From contig NC_073342.2 of NCBI RefSeq assembly GCF_027580225.2, forward strand, positions 16,972,001-17,036,000: a stretch of 64,000 nt of DNA, in the 5' to 3' direction. The DNA is from Misgurnus anguillicaudatus (lineage: Eukaryota > Chordata > Actinopteri > Cypriniformes > Cobitidae). A program made the position numbers and the translations under genes. The notes under the pieces are model-generated. The model ran no database searches. It saw nothing but the letters and a program-made list of their open reading frames with translations, and was not told the DNA's origin. Of this stretch, positions 11,644 through 22,740 are shown one piece after another. The stretch's first letter is position 1. Each line of letters starts with the position of its first letter.

Positions 11644-12235
11644 CTGTGGATGAAAAACATTATTTTATTGGAATACTAGCATACAGTAAATAGATAAGTT
11701 AGCACACGCTAAAAAAACTACCAATTGCTTATCATACAGCAGTAAGCTGCTGTTTAGTAAATGCATTATAGGACTGTTTCACAGACAGTTTAGATTAAAG
11801 TTCTGTTTTTATAAACATATAAAAAACAATATTGGTGTGCAATATAAAACAATATTTTATGATGTGCCAGTGCAAGCTAAATTCAGTCAGGACAACACAA
11901 ACAAGCATTTTAGTCTTGGACTAGACTTAAGCCCTCTCCGGGAAACTGCACTTATAACATAGCAAGAGATAAAAGAGGTAGAGATGTGAGCTTTTTTAAA
12001 TATGTGTTTTAAATCCTTAGCAAGAACGAAAGCCAATAAAAGCATGCCAAAACAAGCATAATGCAAAAGTCATTTGTGGATGAAAAGGTATTTAATTAGC
12101 TGTTTTGTTACAATACGCCTTCACCATACCACAACCTTGCAGAGGATTATGGGTTAATGTCTAAATTAAGAAATAATTGAGAAATAATGTTGAAAGGTAT
12201 TTAAACTAATTTGATTTTAAGGCTGCAACACTTAA

Positions 12236-12488
12236 GGGATAGTTCAGCCAAAATGAAAATTCTGTCATTATTTACTCCCCCTCACGTGTTTCTAAACTTG
12301 TATGAGTTTCATTACTCTATTGAACACAAAAGATATTTTGATAAATTATGGTAGCCAAACATAGTTGATGGCACCCACTGACCCACATAGTAGGAAAAAA
12401 TACTATGGAAGTCAATGGGAACCGTCAACTGTGTGATAACTCATACAGGTTTAGAACAACATGATGTTAAGTAAATAATAACTATTCC
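12236..12488. mobile_element. Family D palindromic element (Angel-like)
   Basis: Starts after TTAA (12232-12235) with GGGATAGTTCAGCCAAAATG and is folded back on itself: ACTCATACAGGTTTAGAACA near the right end mirrors the left arm. This resembles the fish fold-back element called Angel; the name is from memory and not verified. Confidence 0.75.
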
Positions 12489-12490
12489 TA

Positions 12491-12856
12491 TAAAGGTGCA
12501 ATGTGGGTCATTTAGGAGGATATCTTGACTGAAATGCAATATAATATACATAGCTATATTATCAGTGGTGTATAAAGCACCATAAAATGAACTGTATTGT
12601 TTTTTTTTTACCTTACAATGAGCTCTTTTTATCTACATACACCGCGGGTCCCCTTACATAGAAGTTGCCATCATGTTTGTACAGTAGCCCTAATCTGACA
12701 AACTGTTAAAACTATAGATCGCGTTTTGTCATTACATTGTCTCAGGCGACGACGTGTTTGTGCTGTGGTGGCTAACGTAGCTTCTCTATGCATTTCGAAG
12801 AGGAAAAAGGTTGATTGCACCACTAGATGTGCTAAAAGTCACACATTGCATCTTTA
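12491..12856. mobile_element. Inverted-terminus repeat, directly beside the Family D copy
   Basis: Ends TAAAGGTGCAATGTG and CACATTGCATCTTTA are inverted. A partial copy is at 30722-30900 (shared ATATTATCAGTGGTGTATAA and CATACACNGCGGGT). The words TCTATCGCCATCTCTGTTTG just beyond it (12880-12905) recur at 32912-32935, so the repeat unit may extend further. Confidence 0.7.
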
Positions 12857-12859
12857 AAG

Positions 12860-14089
12860 CAGTTAGCCGTAACTTTTGCCTCTCTATCGCCATCTCTGTT
12901 TGAAACATAAAATGACAAATAATTTGCTTAACATGGTTTTCTTTAAGAGACGTGAAAATGCACTTCATGCACTGTTCAAATTATGAATCATTGTTTAAAT
13001 TTACTTTTGCGAATTATGGTACGGTAAAGTGTAGGATTTTAAACAGTGATATTTTGTGTACTAGCTTAAAAATATTAGCGCGTTATTAGTAAAAAAACAA
13101 AACGAATTCTTTACAGTTCAGGGAAGCTGTTTAAGGCCAAGTTTTAACCTATGAACAAAAAGGCTCTTTGAACTTTGTGAACTTGTTTTTTAAGGCAAAC
13201 AGACCAGTGCTCTAGAAGTGAATTACCTGGAACCTACAGTTCTGCTAAAAGGTTAAATGCATGACATGAAAACTGTTAATGATGCAGAAATCTCAACTAT
13301 GAAAGAAGTCCTTTACACCCAATTTCCTGTCCTGACTCCTAGCCAAGATAAGACACAATTAAAAAAAACTTTAACAACTTAGTTTTTCATTACATTTGAC
13401 TACAACTCATTTTGTTATCAAAAGAAATAAAGAAAGATGTAACTTGTAGTAATTGGGCACCAAAGTGGCTTTTTTACACATTTATTCTATGAACTACCTT
13501 GAAATACCATGGTACTTTAAGTAAACTGGTACACAAAGTATCTATGCCATGTTATCAACACACTACTTGTTTGTAGGAGTCTGCGTATAAATGTCAGCCA
13601 AAACAATTTAATCATTTTCCGAATCAATTATTTAAGCCAATTAAAACACAAGCTTTGGGCAAAAACTTGTCGGAAAAACGTTGACGTGCCAGCGTCAGCA
13701 TCGTGTGAGTACACGCATCGTTGTGATCAACAACTGTGTTCATTTTACAAGCCTGAACACTGGTAAGCATAATTCTAGCTTGAGCTCATGGGCACGTTGA
13801 AATCAAAACCATCACCACCTTAGAAAGACATTAATCATAAAGCAAGCAAAAAGAGCCCTGGGACAAGTCGAGTAGAGCCAAGACGGGTGAGTTAATCATC
13901 AAATCAACTTTAACTGCTGGTGAAGACTGCCAAGCTAACAAAGCCCTGCTTTCTTTGTTTATGCTTTGGCTGGTGTAAAGACAAAGCCTGACATTGTCAA
14001 AATTAATAACAACCTATCATTTAGGGATTAGCAGAACAGAACAATGCAGATCTATTTGTTTAAAAAAAAAGCTAGACTAAATGTTTTTA
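12860..14089. other. Intron between exons M and L, middle part
   Basis: No exon, RNA gene or clear transposon end recognised. The stretch 13480-13550 has short palindromic words, and 13750-13990 looks like unique intronic DNA. Confidence 0.5.
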
Positions 14090-14090
14090 G

Positions 14091-14588
14091 GCTATGTTTA
14101 CACGACAACAATATAGAAAAAATGGAAAAGTAAAATTAAAAGTTCATGTACACGCGACAATGCTATCAAAAAGATCTGCGTTTACACATATATGCAAAAA
14201 CTCAATAGTTTATTGTGTGCCAGGCCAGTAGATGGCGATGTTACTTTGTTAAGAAACACAAGATACCAGCGCATATACGTATTCTTCTACAGAGCGAAAA
14301 ATACAAACAATCAAGACGGCAAAGCATTAAGCGGTTTTGTTTCATCGAACTATGAGGTAGGTTTTTATTACAAGTGACCCTGTATAAAGACATTTTGTCC
14401 ATTTTGTCCTGTAGATGACCATTGTTTTTTAAACTCATGCAAATGACATCACCGTAGTCGACAAGACGGCGTTCTCAAAAATGTGCACTTTGAAATCCAT
14501 CTTTAAAAGTTTGTGTTTCACGTAAACCAAATCAGCATTGTCGTGTTTAAAAACTTTTTCGGTTGAAACGTTGTCGTGTAAACATCTC
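14091..14588. mobile_element. Miniature element with GTTTACACGACAAC ends
   Basis: The left end GCTATGTTTACACGACAAC is mirrored by GTTGTCGTGTAAACATC at the right end, with inner inverted words ACGCGACAATGCT / AGCATTGTCGTG. The short reading frames inside are not recognisable as a transposase. Confidence 0.75.
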
Positions 14589-14726
14589 CTTAGTCATATC
14601 ACGTACAAAACTAGCATGCAACATGAATTAGACTAAAATTATCTACTTGCACTGGTCTTAGTAGGGACCATTTCTATTGATGTACATGCTATGGATGCAA
14701 CATTTCGAAACAAATCAATGCCCCAC

Positions 14727-14894
14727 CTTCTTCTAAGCTCTCGCGGTAAGATCCGGAGCAACTCATGGCGCGACCCTTGTCTTCAAGGCTAACCGAGGAA
14801 TTTCGGAGACGGGGGTCACCGCAGGGGTCGTAAGAGCCGTCATTGGCGTTGCGCAGAGCTGCCAGATGGATCTGAGAAGCTGTAGTAGGGCTGC
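14727..14894 (-). CDS. nav3: nav3 exon L
   Basis: 168 nt, phase 1 in and out. Acceptor CGCTCCAG; the donor is GTGGGG, weaker than all the others in the gene. It encodes GSPTTASQIHLAALRNANDG, then SYDPCGDPRLRNSSVSLEDK and GRAMSCSGSYRESLEE. Vertebrate NAV3 has the same order of motifs (SPTT...NADG.YDP...R.RNSS.SL..K.R.MS.SGS.R...EE). Confidence 0.95.
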
Positions 14895-15207
14895 CTGGAG
14901 CGTCAAGACAGAGTCGAGGTCAACAAACACTACGATTGAGCCTTATGCTTGCAATCAAAGTTTAAAATAATGCACGGCTAGGGCTTGTTTAAGCTGGTGA
15001 AAGCACAAAAACATGCAGAGTACCCTAAAAACCACCCCTTGTAGAAACATCACCGAAAACCCCAGCATTAAACCAATTAACCCAACAAGCTTGATTATGG
15101 AAAATATATTAAATATGTTAAAATAAACTCTAGACAGCTGTTAAACTTATAAAAACCTCTTGGTTTGTGAATAATAGGGCAGCAGGTGAGTGTATGCTTG
15201 TATTTAC

Positions 15208-15365
15208 CAAGTGTGGCGAAGTTGAACCGTGTGCCGGAGGACGGGCTCAGTGTGGAGGCTGAGGAAAAAGGGGAGGAGCCTGCTGACTCTGGGAGCCCAA
15301 CAGATGGGGAACGTAGCCAATCGCGAGTCTCCTCATGACCTCTGTTCTGGGGCACAAGGGCATAC
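15208..15365 (-). CDS. nav3: nav3 exon K
   Basis: 158 nt, phase 2 in, phase 1 out. Acceptor TAATCTGCAG, donor GTAAATA. It encodes YALVPQNRGHEETRDWLRSP, then SVGLPESAGSSPFSSASTLS and PSSGTRFNFATL. The WLRS..GGL/VGL...SPFSS...SPSGTRFNF pattern is that of NAV3. It joins exon J in phase directly (..TER-YALV), but in human NAV3 an RNTLPKKGLR segment precedes the equivalent of YALV; see the candidate at 16503-16542. Confidence 0.95.
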
Positions 15366-15589
15366 CTGCAGATTAAACAAGTGCACGTGAGGGGGTATGA
15401 CAAAGCGCTTACTCTCTCAGGATCAGTCTGGTTCTCATGAAAACAGCTCCAAGAAAAATGCCTAAAAATGCCAAGATAAGCACAGCTGCTCTGTGTACTA
15501 GATTTATTTACACAGTACATAATATTTAACTAGGTCAGCTGGATATGCAGCAACGTAAAAAGCATTAAAAAGAAATACAATTGTGTATT

Positions 15590-15716
15590 TAAATTACATT
15601 TATTTTAAATATGGCAGATGCTTTCATTAAAAGCGACATTTTATCAGCATGTGTGTTCGCTGGGATCGAACCAATGACCTTTTACATTGCTAATGCTATT
15701 ATTTACCAGTTGAGCA
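15590..15716 (-). repeat. tRNA-derived SINE, minus strand
   Basis: On the minus strand the sequence contains a degenerate A box (TTGCTCAACTGGTAAAT) and an intact-looking B box (GGTTCGATCCC), followed by the SINE tail (AAGCATCTGCCATAT on the same strand). It is not a tRNA gene: the stems do not pair and the CCTGTTGC 5' end is off-consensus. Confidence 0.8.
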
Positions 15717-15786
15717 ACAGGAACTATTTAAGGTGATATCACTTAAGAGAAAGTATTTTAGAGAAGTCGTCATTTTATATATGTTG

Positions 15787-16187
15787 AAACACCATCGTTT
15801 TTCAATATTTTACTATGTCCGTACCTCAACTTAGATGAATGAATACATACCTATCTTTTTTCAATGCGTGCACTTTTAATCTTTGTACAGCGTGAATGTT
15901 TTAGCATTTAGCCTAGCCCCATTCATTCCTATGGCTCCAAACAAAAGTTTTATTTTGTGCCACCATACTTACTCATGTAACAGTCTTTAAATAGGAAAAA
16001 CATGGAAGTGTTTGATGGCTTCTAAATTCATCCCTGTTTGGAATGAATGGGGCTAGGCTAAATGCTAACACACTCACGATGTGCTGCACAAAGATCAAGT
16101 GCACTCATTGAAAAAAGATAGGTATGTATTAATTCATCCAAGTTGAGGTAAGAACATAGTAAAATATTGAAAAACGTGCTGTTTTCC
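15787..16187. mobile_element. Family B palindromic element
   Basis: Left end GAAACACCATCGTTTTTCAA, right end TTGAAAAACGTGCTGTTTTCC. The arms hold TTAGCCTAGCCCCATTCATT and its inverse around a centre with TTTTGTGCCACCATACTTAC. Part of the right arm has small deletions compared with the copy at 48404. Confidence 0.85.
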
Positions 16188-16502
16188 TTTAAAATAAAAG
16201 AAAAACTGTGGATGTGTGCTGCCATCCAAACTTTGCTCTGTTTGTTTCAGTGTCCCAACTATAGCTCGATACAGCAATATTGGCTTAACCAATGACATAC
16301 ATTTACGGTCAAAATATCTGTTTATCTAACCCATGGGAGACGAGGGAGTCTTTAGCAACTGATCTACATTTTTCAACTCCGTTTGGTCATGTAAATGGCA
16401 GCGATGATTTACTTCAGCATTAAAATAATACTATAATAATATATCATTCAAGCGTGATAACACAACGCAAAACAAATCACTATAAGACACAAACACCTTT
16501 AC

Positions 16503-16542
16503 CTGCCGTTTCCGTACCAAGGTGTTATGGGTAAATTTAGGA
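16503..16542 (-). pseudogene. Candidate decayed or variable nav3 exon between J and K
   Basis: A 40-nt stretch bordered by acceptor CCCTCTGTTAG and donor GTAAAGG. Read in phase with exon J it gives S-PKFTHNTLVRKRQ, which resembles two neighbouring stretches of human NAV3 as I remember them, SPKF..STLPRKQ and RNTLPKKGLR. It leaves phase 0, while exon K needs phase 2, so its inclusion would break the frame unless a further exon of length 3n+2 follows; I found none. It could be a decayed exon, an exon with a sequencing error, or chance. Confidence 0.35.
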
Positions 16543-16599
16543 CTAACAGAGGGTTAAGGGCGGAAGGCTTTGGGGTGGGAAGAGGGGTAGACAAAACAA

Positions 16600-17252
16600 A
16601 AACTGAGAGATAGAAAGATACAGGGGTTGAGATAATGTAAATGATTAAAGAGAGTAAGTGGAAATTGAGATCATGAATGATATACAACCTACATTTGAGT
16701 AACAACTGAAAGACCGAATAATTTTGGCATGATGTTGATAATAAATGATTGTTAGTAAGAGAATAAGGTGCCCACATAGCTTTAGGAGAAATGTTTTGAG
16801 CGTGCAATGCAGGTAATTGTATAAAAATCATGATAAAAGGAGCATCAAAGCACTTAAAGGGCCAAGCAAACCAAAACCAAATTATATAAAAGCTGTTTTA
16901 AGTCTTAAGGAGGACACAACAAGTTAGGAAACATTATGAGGGTGACCAAATTATGACAAATCTTAGCTAAGAATTTTGTATATAAATGGAAATACACTTA
17001 CACAAATACACAAGTATTGTTATAACAGGTTAAATAAATATCTATGCTATCCTAAGCTGAAATCTTGTATACCATTTTGTATTTTGTAGTTGCCTTCAGT
17101 TAATATTCAACTTGTACCCAAGGTCAAAAAAATACTTTAGGTTACTTAAGGGACAAATACTGTGGTTATAATCACTACTACTATTATTACACAAAACAGA
17201 CATGAACTTTAGAAAGAAACAAATTTGAAATGTTAAACACACAATTTCTCAC
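16600..17252. other. Intron between exons K and J, right part
   Basis: No exon or transposon recognised. A 110-codon open frame on the minus strand (16499-16831) has no similarity I know and a biased, low-complexity composition. Confidence 0.5.
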
Positions 17253-17639
17253 CTCTCTGTGGGACCAGTTCGAGCACTGCTAGCTGAATTAAGACACAAA
17301 TCTTCCTTTCCCAGGGAAACATCCATGGAGTCACTACTGGTCCGGTTTGAGCTTTGAGAGAGGTACCTCACTCCATCCCTGCCTCCCCAAGATGAGAAAG
17401 CCGATCCCGGGCTGGCAACAACAGAAGTAAGCCCCTGTTCTCCACTCCCTCGAGAAACCACCGTCATACCGTCACCGTAAAGTTGACTACTGCCTCCATT
17501 GGTGACAGACGTTGTGTTCGGATCTCCACTGCCCTGCTGGATGGAGGTGGCATGGGGATTGGAGATGATGGTGGAGTTCTTCATGTTCTCCATGGTGGTG
17601 ACTGGGACTTGCTTGTTAGCGGATTTGCTACCAAAAAGT
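17253..17639 (-). CDS. nav3: nav3 exon J
   Basis: 387 nt, phase 2 in and out. Acceptor CATTTCAG, donor GTGAGAA. Opens with LFGSKSANKQVPVTTMENMK and NSTIISNPHATSIQQGSGDP, closely following NAV3 (LFGGK..KQVPIATAENMKNSVVISNPHAT.QQG), then a Ser/Gly-rich stretch and SDSMDVSLGKEDLCLNSASS. Low-complexity Ser-rich linker, probably unstructured and phosphorylated in the family. Confidence 0.96.
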
Positions 17640-18133
17640 CTGAAATGGATGGGGTAGAGATTTGAGTAAGACAGATGAAGCCCCCAATATGTGATACAAT
17701 CCAAAAGGTATGTTCCCAAAAAGAATGCATATTGTAAGATAAGGAATGTCTTGAATCTGTGATAAAACTATTCTTGATCTTTCTCATTACTTCATGGACA
17801 TGCTGGACAGATAACATCGGCCTATCTAGAATTTGGTTCAATTGATATAAAGAAAGCAATCTGTCAAAGTTAGCTATCAGCTAAAACAAACACTCTGTGC
17901 CATGTCTTACAGAAGACGCATGTACTTGTCAGGACATTCAAAAGTTAAAATCTTAACCAACATCAAATCACCCAGATAAACACTTGAGGAGAATATTCTG
18001 GAACTCTCAAAAGCACAGTTGAGAACTGCTGTATAAATATTTAAACCGGTGCTTTTAAAGACATTTTCCATTCTTCTTTCGAGAAGACTGCATAAGCAAA
18101 CCTTTGTGAATAGTACTCAGAGCGAGAACTTAC
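17640..18133. other. Intron between exons J and I
   Basis: About 490 bases; no transposon, RNA or further exon seen. Confidence 0.6.
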
Positions 18134-18788
18134 CTACGCAGGGTTGGCGAGGACATTTCTGAATACTTTCCCCCCGATTGTCTTCCTCCTGCTTGGCACT
18201 GGGTTGGCATCCCTGTCTGGGGAGCTGTGCCAGCTTTAAGTACCTGCCCTAATACTTGGCTCTCCACTTCTGAAATGATACCCTTCTCTCTGTCCGTCTG
18301 GTTGGTAGTGCCTACTGGGGATTTGACTGAGCTGCGACTCTTAGGATTGGGAAGAGTAGAAGTACCCTTGCTTGCATCGAAGGTAGTCATGTTGGAACGG
18401 TTCGAATAACGTACAGTGCCGGTACCGTTGCTTCCACGACTGGGCCTGGGTAAACTACGATACTGAAGAGTCGTCCGAGCACTCGGAGGAAAATATCCAT
18501 CATCCACGCTTGCCTGCCGACTTGAAAGTCTGCTCCCAGAAAACGCAATCGATTTAGGTATCTTGCCCACCGTCGCAGAGCCGCTAGTTACCACAGCGCC
18601 ACTTGCCGTTATTGTCGCCATGGAACCCGGAGGCTTCTTGAAACCAAAAGTACTTGTCGGGGTGCGAGAGGTTGAATTGGAAGGAGGTTTCTTAGTCTCG
18701 TCGACACTGTGAATGGAGGAATGGGCCATGCTGTTGGAGCGTGGGGAGATTCGCCCTTTTTCCGACACTTTGGCGTCATCGGTCTTAC
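18134..18788 (-). CDS. nav3: nav3 exon I
   Basis: 655 nt, phase 1 in, phase 2 out. Acceptor TCATCCCACAG, donor GTAAGTT. Begins (G)KTDDAKVSEKGRISPRSNS and contains TFGFKKPPGSMATITASGAV, SGSATVGKIPKSIAFSGSRL, TTLQYRSLPRPSRGSNGTG, VNQTDREKGIISEVES and ends KYSEMSSPTLR. Each block has a counterpart in the same order in NAV3. Ser/Thr/Pro-rich linker with repeated basic patches (FKKP, GKIPK, LPRPSR) of the sort that contact microtubules in this family; the contact itself is inferred. Confidence 0.97.
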
Positions 18789-19227
18789 CTGTGGGATGAT
18801 TAAGGACACGGACTGTCAAGCAGAAAATGAAATCATGTTTTCTACAGCTTTGAATACAGTAGCGGGGTCCGTGTCAGGACTCGCCTGAACATAAGCCGTC
18901 TACGTCTTAAAGGTGTGCAGCATATCCCTCATAAAACAATGCAGATCTGATAACATCTCTGAGGTTGACTCACGTCTGTTTTAGATTACACATGGCTTAG
19001 ACAACCCCATAAAACACAGACGTAGCTCAATCAAGATTAATCATTTAGAGGCAACTTCACAAAAGAGTTGCGCCACTTTTACATGCAACATTTAAGGACA
19101 AAACCATGCATATTACTTTTAACAACCCCTAAAAACTCTCTTTTAGGACAAATATGCCTTGGGCCATTCAGGTCAAATAACAAGGCCAACATTGCTTAAA
19201 TATCTAAATCAACTTCTCAACACTTAC
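18789..19227. other. Intron between exons I and H
   Basis: About 440 bases of intronic sequence; nothing further recognised. Confidence 0.6.
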
Positions 19228-19525
19228 CATGTGACTTGAGCGAGCTACAGTTGTTTGGTGTTGTCGCCTTGGTCCTTTGGGAATTGATGGCCATCTGGGT
19301 GGTCATGCCTCGTCTCCAAGAACCAGTCTGGGAGATTATGGGAGTCTTGCGACCCGTCAAGCTTCGTTCAGATTCATCAGAGAAATCAGAGGTTCGGTGG
19401 TTCCACTTGGTTGTGGTCTCCATTTTGATGTCACTATCAGAGCCCCCTTCTGAACGTTTGAGGTTGTCGATGGACCAGTCGAGGGTTTGTTTCACTGCAG
19501 AATGCTTTTTTGCATCTGTCGGGAG
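19228..19525 (-). CDS. nav3: nav3 exon H
   Basis: 298 nt, phase 0 in, phase 1 out. Acceptor TTCCTGTAG, donor GTAAGTG. Encodes LPTDAKKHSAVKQTLDWSID, NLKRSEGGSDSDIKMETTTK, WNHRTSDFSDESERSLTGRK and TPIISQTGSWRRGMTTQMAI. The GGSDS.IKME...KW, SD.SDES..S..G.K.P and ISQTGSWRRGMT.Q blocks match NAV3. The first codons begin inside the family's QTDAEKHS stretch, which fixes the 5' border. Confidence 0.96.
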
Positions 19526-21102
19526 CTACAGGAAGAAAAACAACATTAATATTTACAAAGAAACTGACCACGTATCTGCTTTCCATGTTCTTTGCATATC
19601 TTGACCATTGTGAAAATCATGTTTGTGCCGAATATAAAACACATCTGTAATGACTGATATGATCACCAACAGCTAATTTGGGTCTCACCGACTATTACTA
19701 ACCAACACTATCAACAGCTAATATAAAACTTGATTATATGAGACAAAGTTGGAGCCAAGCCATCCGTTACATGGCCTTCCACAAATCTAGCCAAGATGAC
19801 ATCAACCCCTTTCAGAAAAGTCCATTGTTTGGCTGCTACTGAAAAATCCTCATAAAAATTATTGCCAAGGTAAGAATGTTAATAGCCTCTAGTTGTTATC
19901 AGGCCAAGTCCAAAACATTGTTATCTCTACGCTGATACAATAAATCGTTGCTCCACTCCGTTCTGAAGTATGGGGAGATTATAGGGAGAAAGTTTAAGGG
20001 TGTGGAGGTGAAAGGTGGCAGATATTTGGCTTTTAGTTTCTACATTTGAGACTTTTTGAATATTAAATCATTTGCAGATTTGTGCAGTCCCAAGATTAAA
20101 AAACATTTGAAGACATAGAAAGTTGGTAAAGAGAGATAGAAAAAGGTGAAACCATGAATACAAAGAGTCATGCCTTTTTGGGAAATCCAGTTTAAAGTAA
20201 CAGCTGTGTTTTGGAACATGGAGGCTGGCTTTTAGTTGGTTAACAATCTAACATATGTGAAAATATAACCTTGATATCTTTAATATAGACAGAGTAAGAT
20301 CATGTCAAAGATTGAAATGAAAGTGAAATCAACTTTGATGCTCCTAATCTCAGTATTGGTGTATGAGACTTAGTTTACGAGGATCTACAGACAGGATCAC
20401 ATATTCCAAAAACAAGCTGGACCACCTGAAGCTAATAGCTGCTTGCTACTAGTCCAAGATGATCCACCAGCTTTGCCCCAACCAGTGACCAGAATGGACC
20501 AGCTAGAAACCACCCACCATGTTCCCACCAGTAGGGTGGATGTTGTTACATCTGAAAATGTATAGATATAAGGGGTGCTGGAACAAGATCATAGATTTAA
20601 CTTCCATAATGAGAGGTTGTAAACTCCAAAAAGCCACACTTAAGTCTTCAAACTCAGAGATAAAACTGACACCAACACAGCACATGTGTGGGCATTATTA
20701 TTACAAGATTCTTGCCAAATAATCCAGAAAGCCAGGACTTAAAGAGGTCATCTTGTTGGAACAGGCTAGACAGACACGGTAACATAGTTTGACTGGCCCA
20801 TTTGCTTAGCATATGTTAACCTTTTGAAGTTTTTAAAGATGATCTATTATCGGGGCAGAGCTGAGTCATCTTGCTGACTCACACACTGATAAAGACTGCG
20901 GGCAAACACGGGCAAATTTTGATAATGGCCCACAAATATTTATTTAGTTGAATCAAAAGGAAACAGAACCACCAAAAAGGTGTGCTGTAAACATCAAAGT
21001 CTGTCTTTATTATGTAATGACCTTATTCTCGTTCCTCATGTGAAGTTAGGCAGATATTTCTCATTTCGTTGACTAAATGGATCACAGGTATCAATGACTG
21101 AC
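19526..21102. other. Intron between exons H and G
   Basis: Mostly unique AT-rich DNA. A Family F repeat lies at 20255-20402. No exon recognised; reading frames at 20503-20722 on both strands are unsupported. Confidence 0.6.
20255..20402. repeat. Family F repeat (CAGACAGGGTCACA type)
   Basis: Shares GTGAAAATATAACNTTGATATCTTTAA, CATGTCAAAGATTGAAAT and CAGACAGGATCACATA with stretches at 4790-4860, 47235-47595, 58815-59048, 61180-61275 and 62190-62335. Several copies end in a GTGACCCTG / CAGGGTCAC pair, which suggests a small DNA transposon. Confidence 0.65.
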
Positions 21103-21232
21103 CTGTTCATCTACGTCCCGGTGTGAAACTGATGGGGTGTTGACAAAGGAGCTAAGAGAGGAGCTGGTGTTGAGGTCATCTGTGTCCAAGTTATCGCTAA
21201 TGCCACTGCTGACTGAACTGCTGTCGTCCCAA
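21103..21232 (-). CDS. nav3: nav3 exon G
   Basis: 130 nt, phase 2 in, phase 0 out. Acceptor CTTCTCAG, donor GTCAGT. Encodes (S)WDDSSSVSSGISDNLDTDD, LNTSSSLSSFVNTPSVSHRD and VDEQ. Matches the acidic/Ser-rich block WDDSSSVSSGISD..D.LSTDD of all NAV proteins. Two upstream exons can splice to it in phase: the regular exon F and the candidate first exon at 26811-26950. Confidence 0.97.
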
Positions 21233-21549
21233 CTGAGAAGAGAAGAGAGAAACAGTTCATTCTTTCCGAAAATGCATAATCAAAGGATACACGCTCTCTA
21301 TCTACAAAAAGGAGAAGAAAACAGAACGCATGGAAGCATATAATTCATCCAAATAAATATAAGACAGAATTAAAAATCTCTAAAGACATGAAGTCTCCAC
21401 AGACTCCATATAGTGATGACCTCAGCGTAAAAACGTCATTCCCATCATGCTTAAGACATTAGGCGCATCTCTGCTCCTCAAATTCTCATTTGATGTGTTC
21501 CCTACATTTATACAATGCATTTAAGCTATACTTGTTATATGCATGTGTG

Positions 21550-21650
21550 TTTAAAACCCATGATGCATTGCGCTGCTAATGCAATGCTCTACCAAGTCAT
21601 CCATTGCATAAGAGGATTATGCAAAATGTTGTAGATTTGATCCCAGGGAA
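21550..21650 (-). repeat. Degenerate tRNA-derived SINE
   Basis: On the minus strand, GTAGAGCATTGCATTAGCAG and a B-box-like GATCAAATC stretch followed by the reverse of a GGGAATATGC tail match the SINE at 44284. It is broken by small insertions. Confidence 0.55.
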
Positions 21651-22740
21651 TATGCAAACTATTAAAAATAACAGGATGAATGCACTGTAAGTCAAATATA
21701 ATCTAGCTTCATATACGCCAAATCATATAACTTCAGTCGACGTATAGAATAATGTTTCTTCTTTCAAGCTTGAAACCTACATTATTAAATGTTTCCCATG
21801 CATTGTAATTGAATTGAAAAGAGAAACCGCAACATTAGTCATAAAGGTTTAACACGACATGCATAAAGTCCAAAGTACACTTTAAAACACCTCTTATTTA
21901 TTTTCATCGACTCTGCTCCTCATTACCGTCTCTGATGTGGGTAATTTTGTGATAAGAGAGCAACTGATAAAGTGTAATGGCTTTAAGTGACAATCACAGA
22001 GAAAAAGGACATTTACTGATAATGTGTATTACTGTGGGTGTGTATAAAGCAAGTCTTTCCATGCTAAACCCAAACAACGACTCCCTAAACTCCCACAAGT
22101 CAGCATTGTAGTAATGCTAGAGGGACAATTGTATCCCAAATTGTGTCTCCCATCAACACCTAAAGATCTGCTAATCCCGCCGTCTCTCAGGATCATTCGG
22201 GCAAACAAGCCAGCCCACAATCACATTCACAAGCAGTCATGAATCAAAAGGTGTGTGTTCAAACATTATTTATCTCGCTGAAACACACTGAGTTCCCGCG
22301 ATGGAGGTGAATAGATATTTGTTTTGATCTGAGTGAAGTCTCCATAGCTCATGTCTGTCACAACATAACTAATATCCAACAACTGTGGCGTGGAGAGATG
22401 TCTGTAGTTCCTGTTTTAATGAACTGTGAGAAACCCGGTCCCGGCGGGACTATTTGTCATTAAAAGCTCTTACACACATTGTGCTAATGTGTTTGTGTGT
22501 GTTGTATGTCTCTGGTTAAACGATCAAGCTCATTCATCATGTGGCGTATGCTGTCAAATGCTAAAGACGGTGAATGCAAACAAACACTGACAAGTAAAAA
22601 AAACGCAACCAAAAAAACATGCATGAATGGTTATAATGAGTCACATATTCCATTTGAAAATCTACAAAAACTATTTTTGGCTTCTGGTACATTTAGTACC
22701 CTGAAGATCATCTATACTAAATACTAGTTTTTATCAGGCT

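Noticed and set aside
16499..16831. 110-codon minus-strand frame ending at the GTAAAGG donor in phase 2
   Set aside because: Phase 2 would fit exon K, but the sequence (Leu/Tyr/Ser-rich, then PLPTPKPS) has no NAV similarity; the other frame at its 3' end is the one that resembles NAV3, so only the short candidate is reported.
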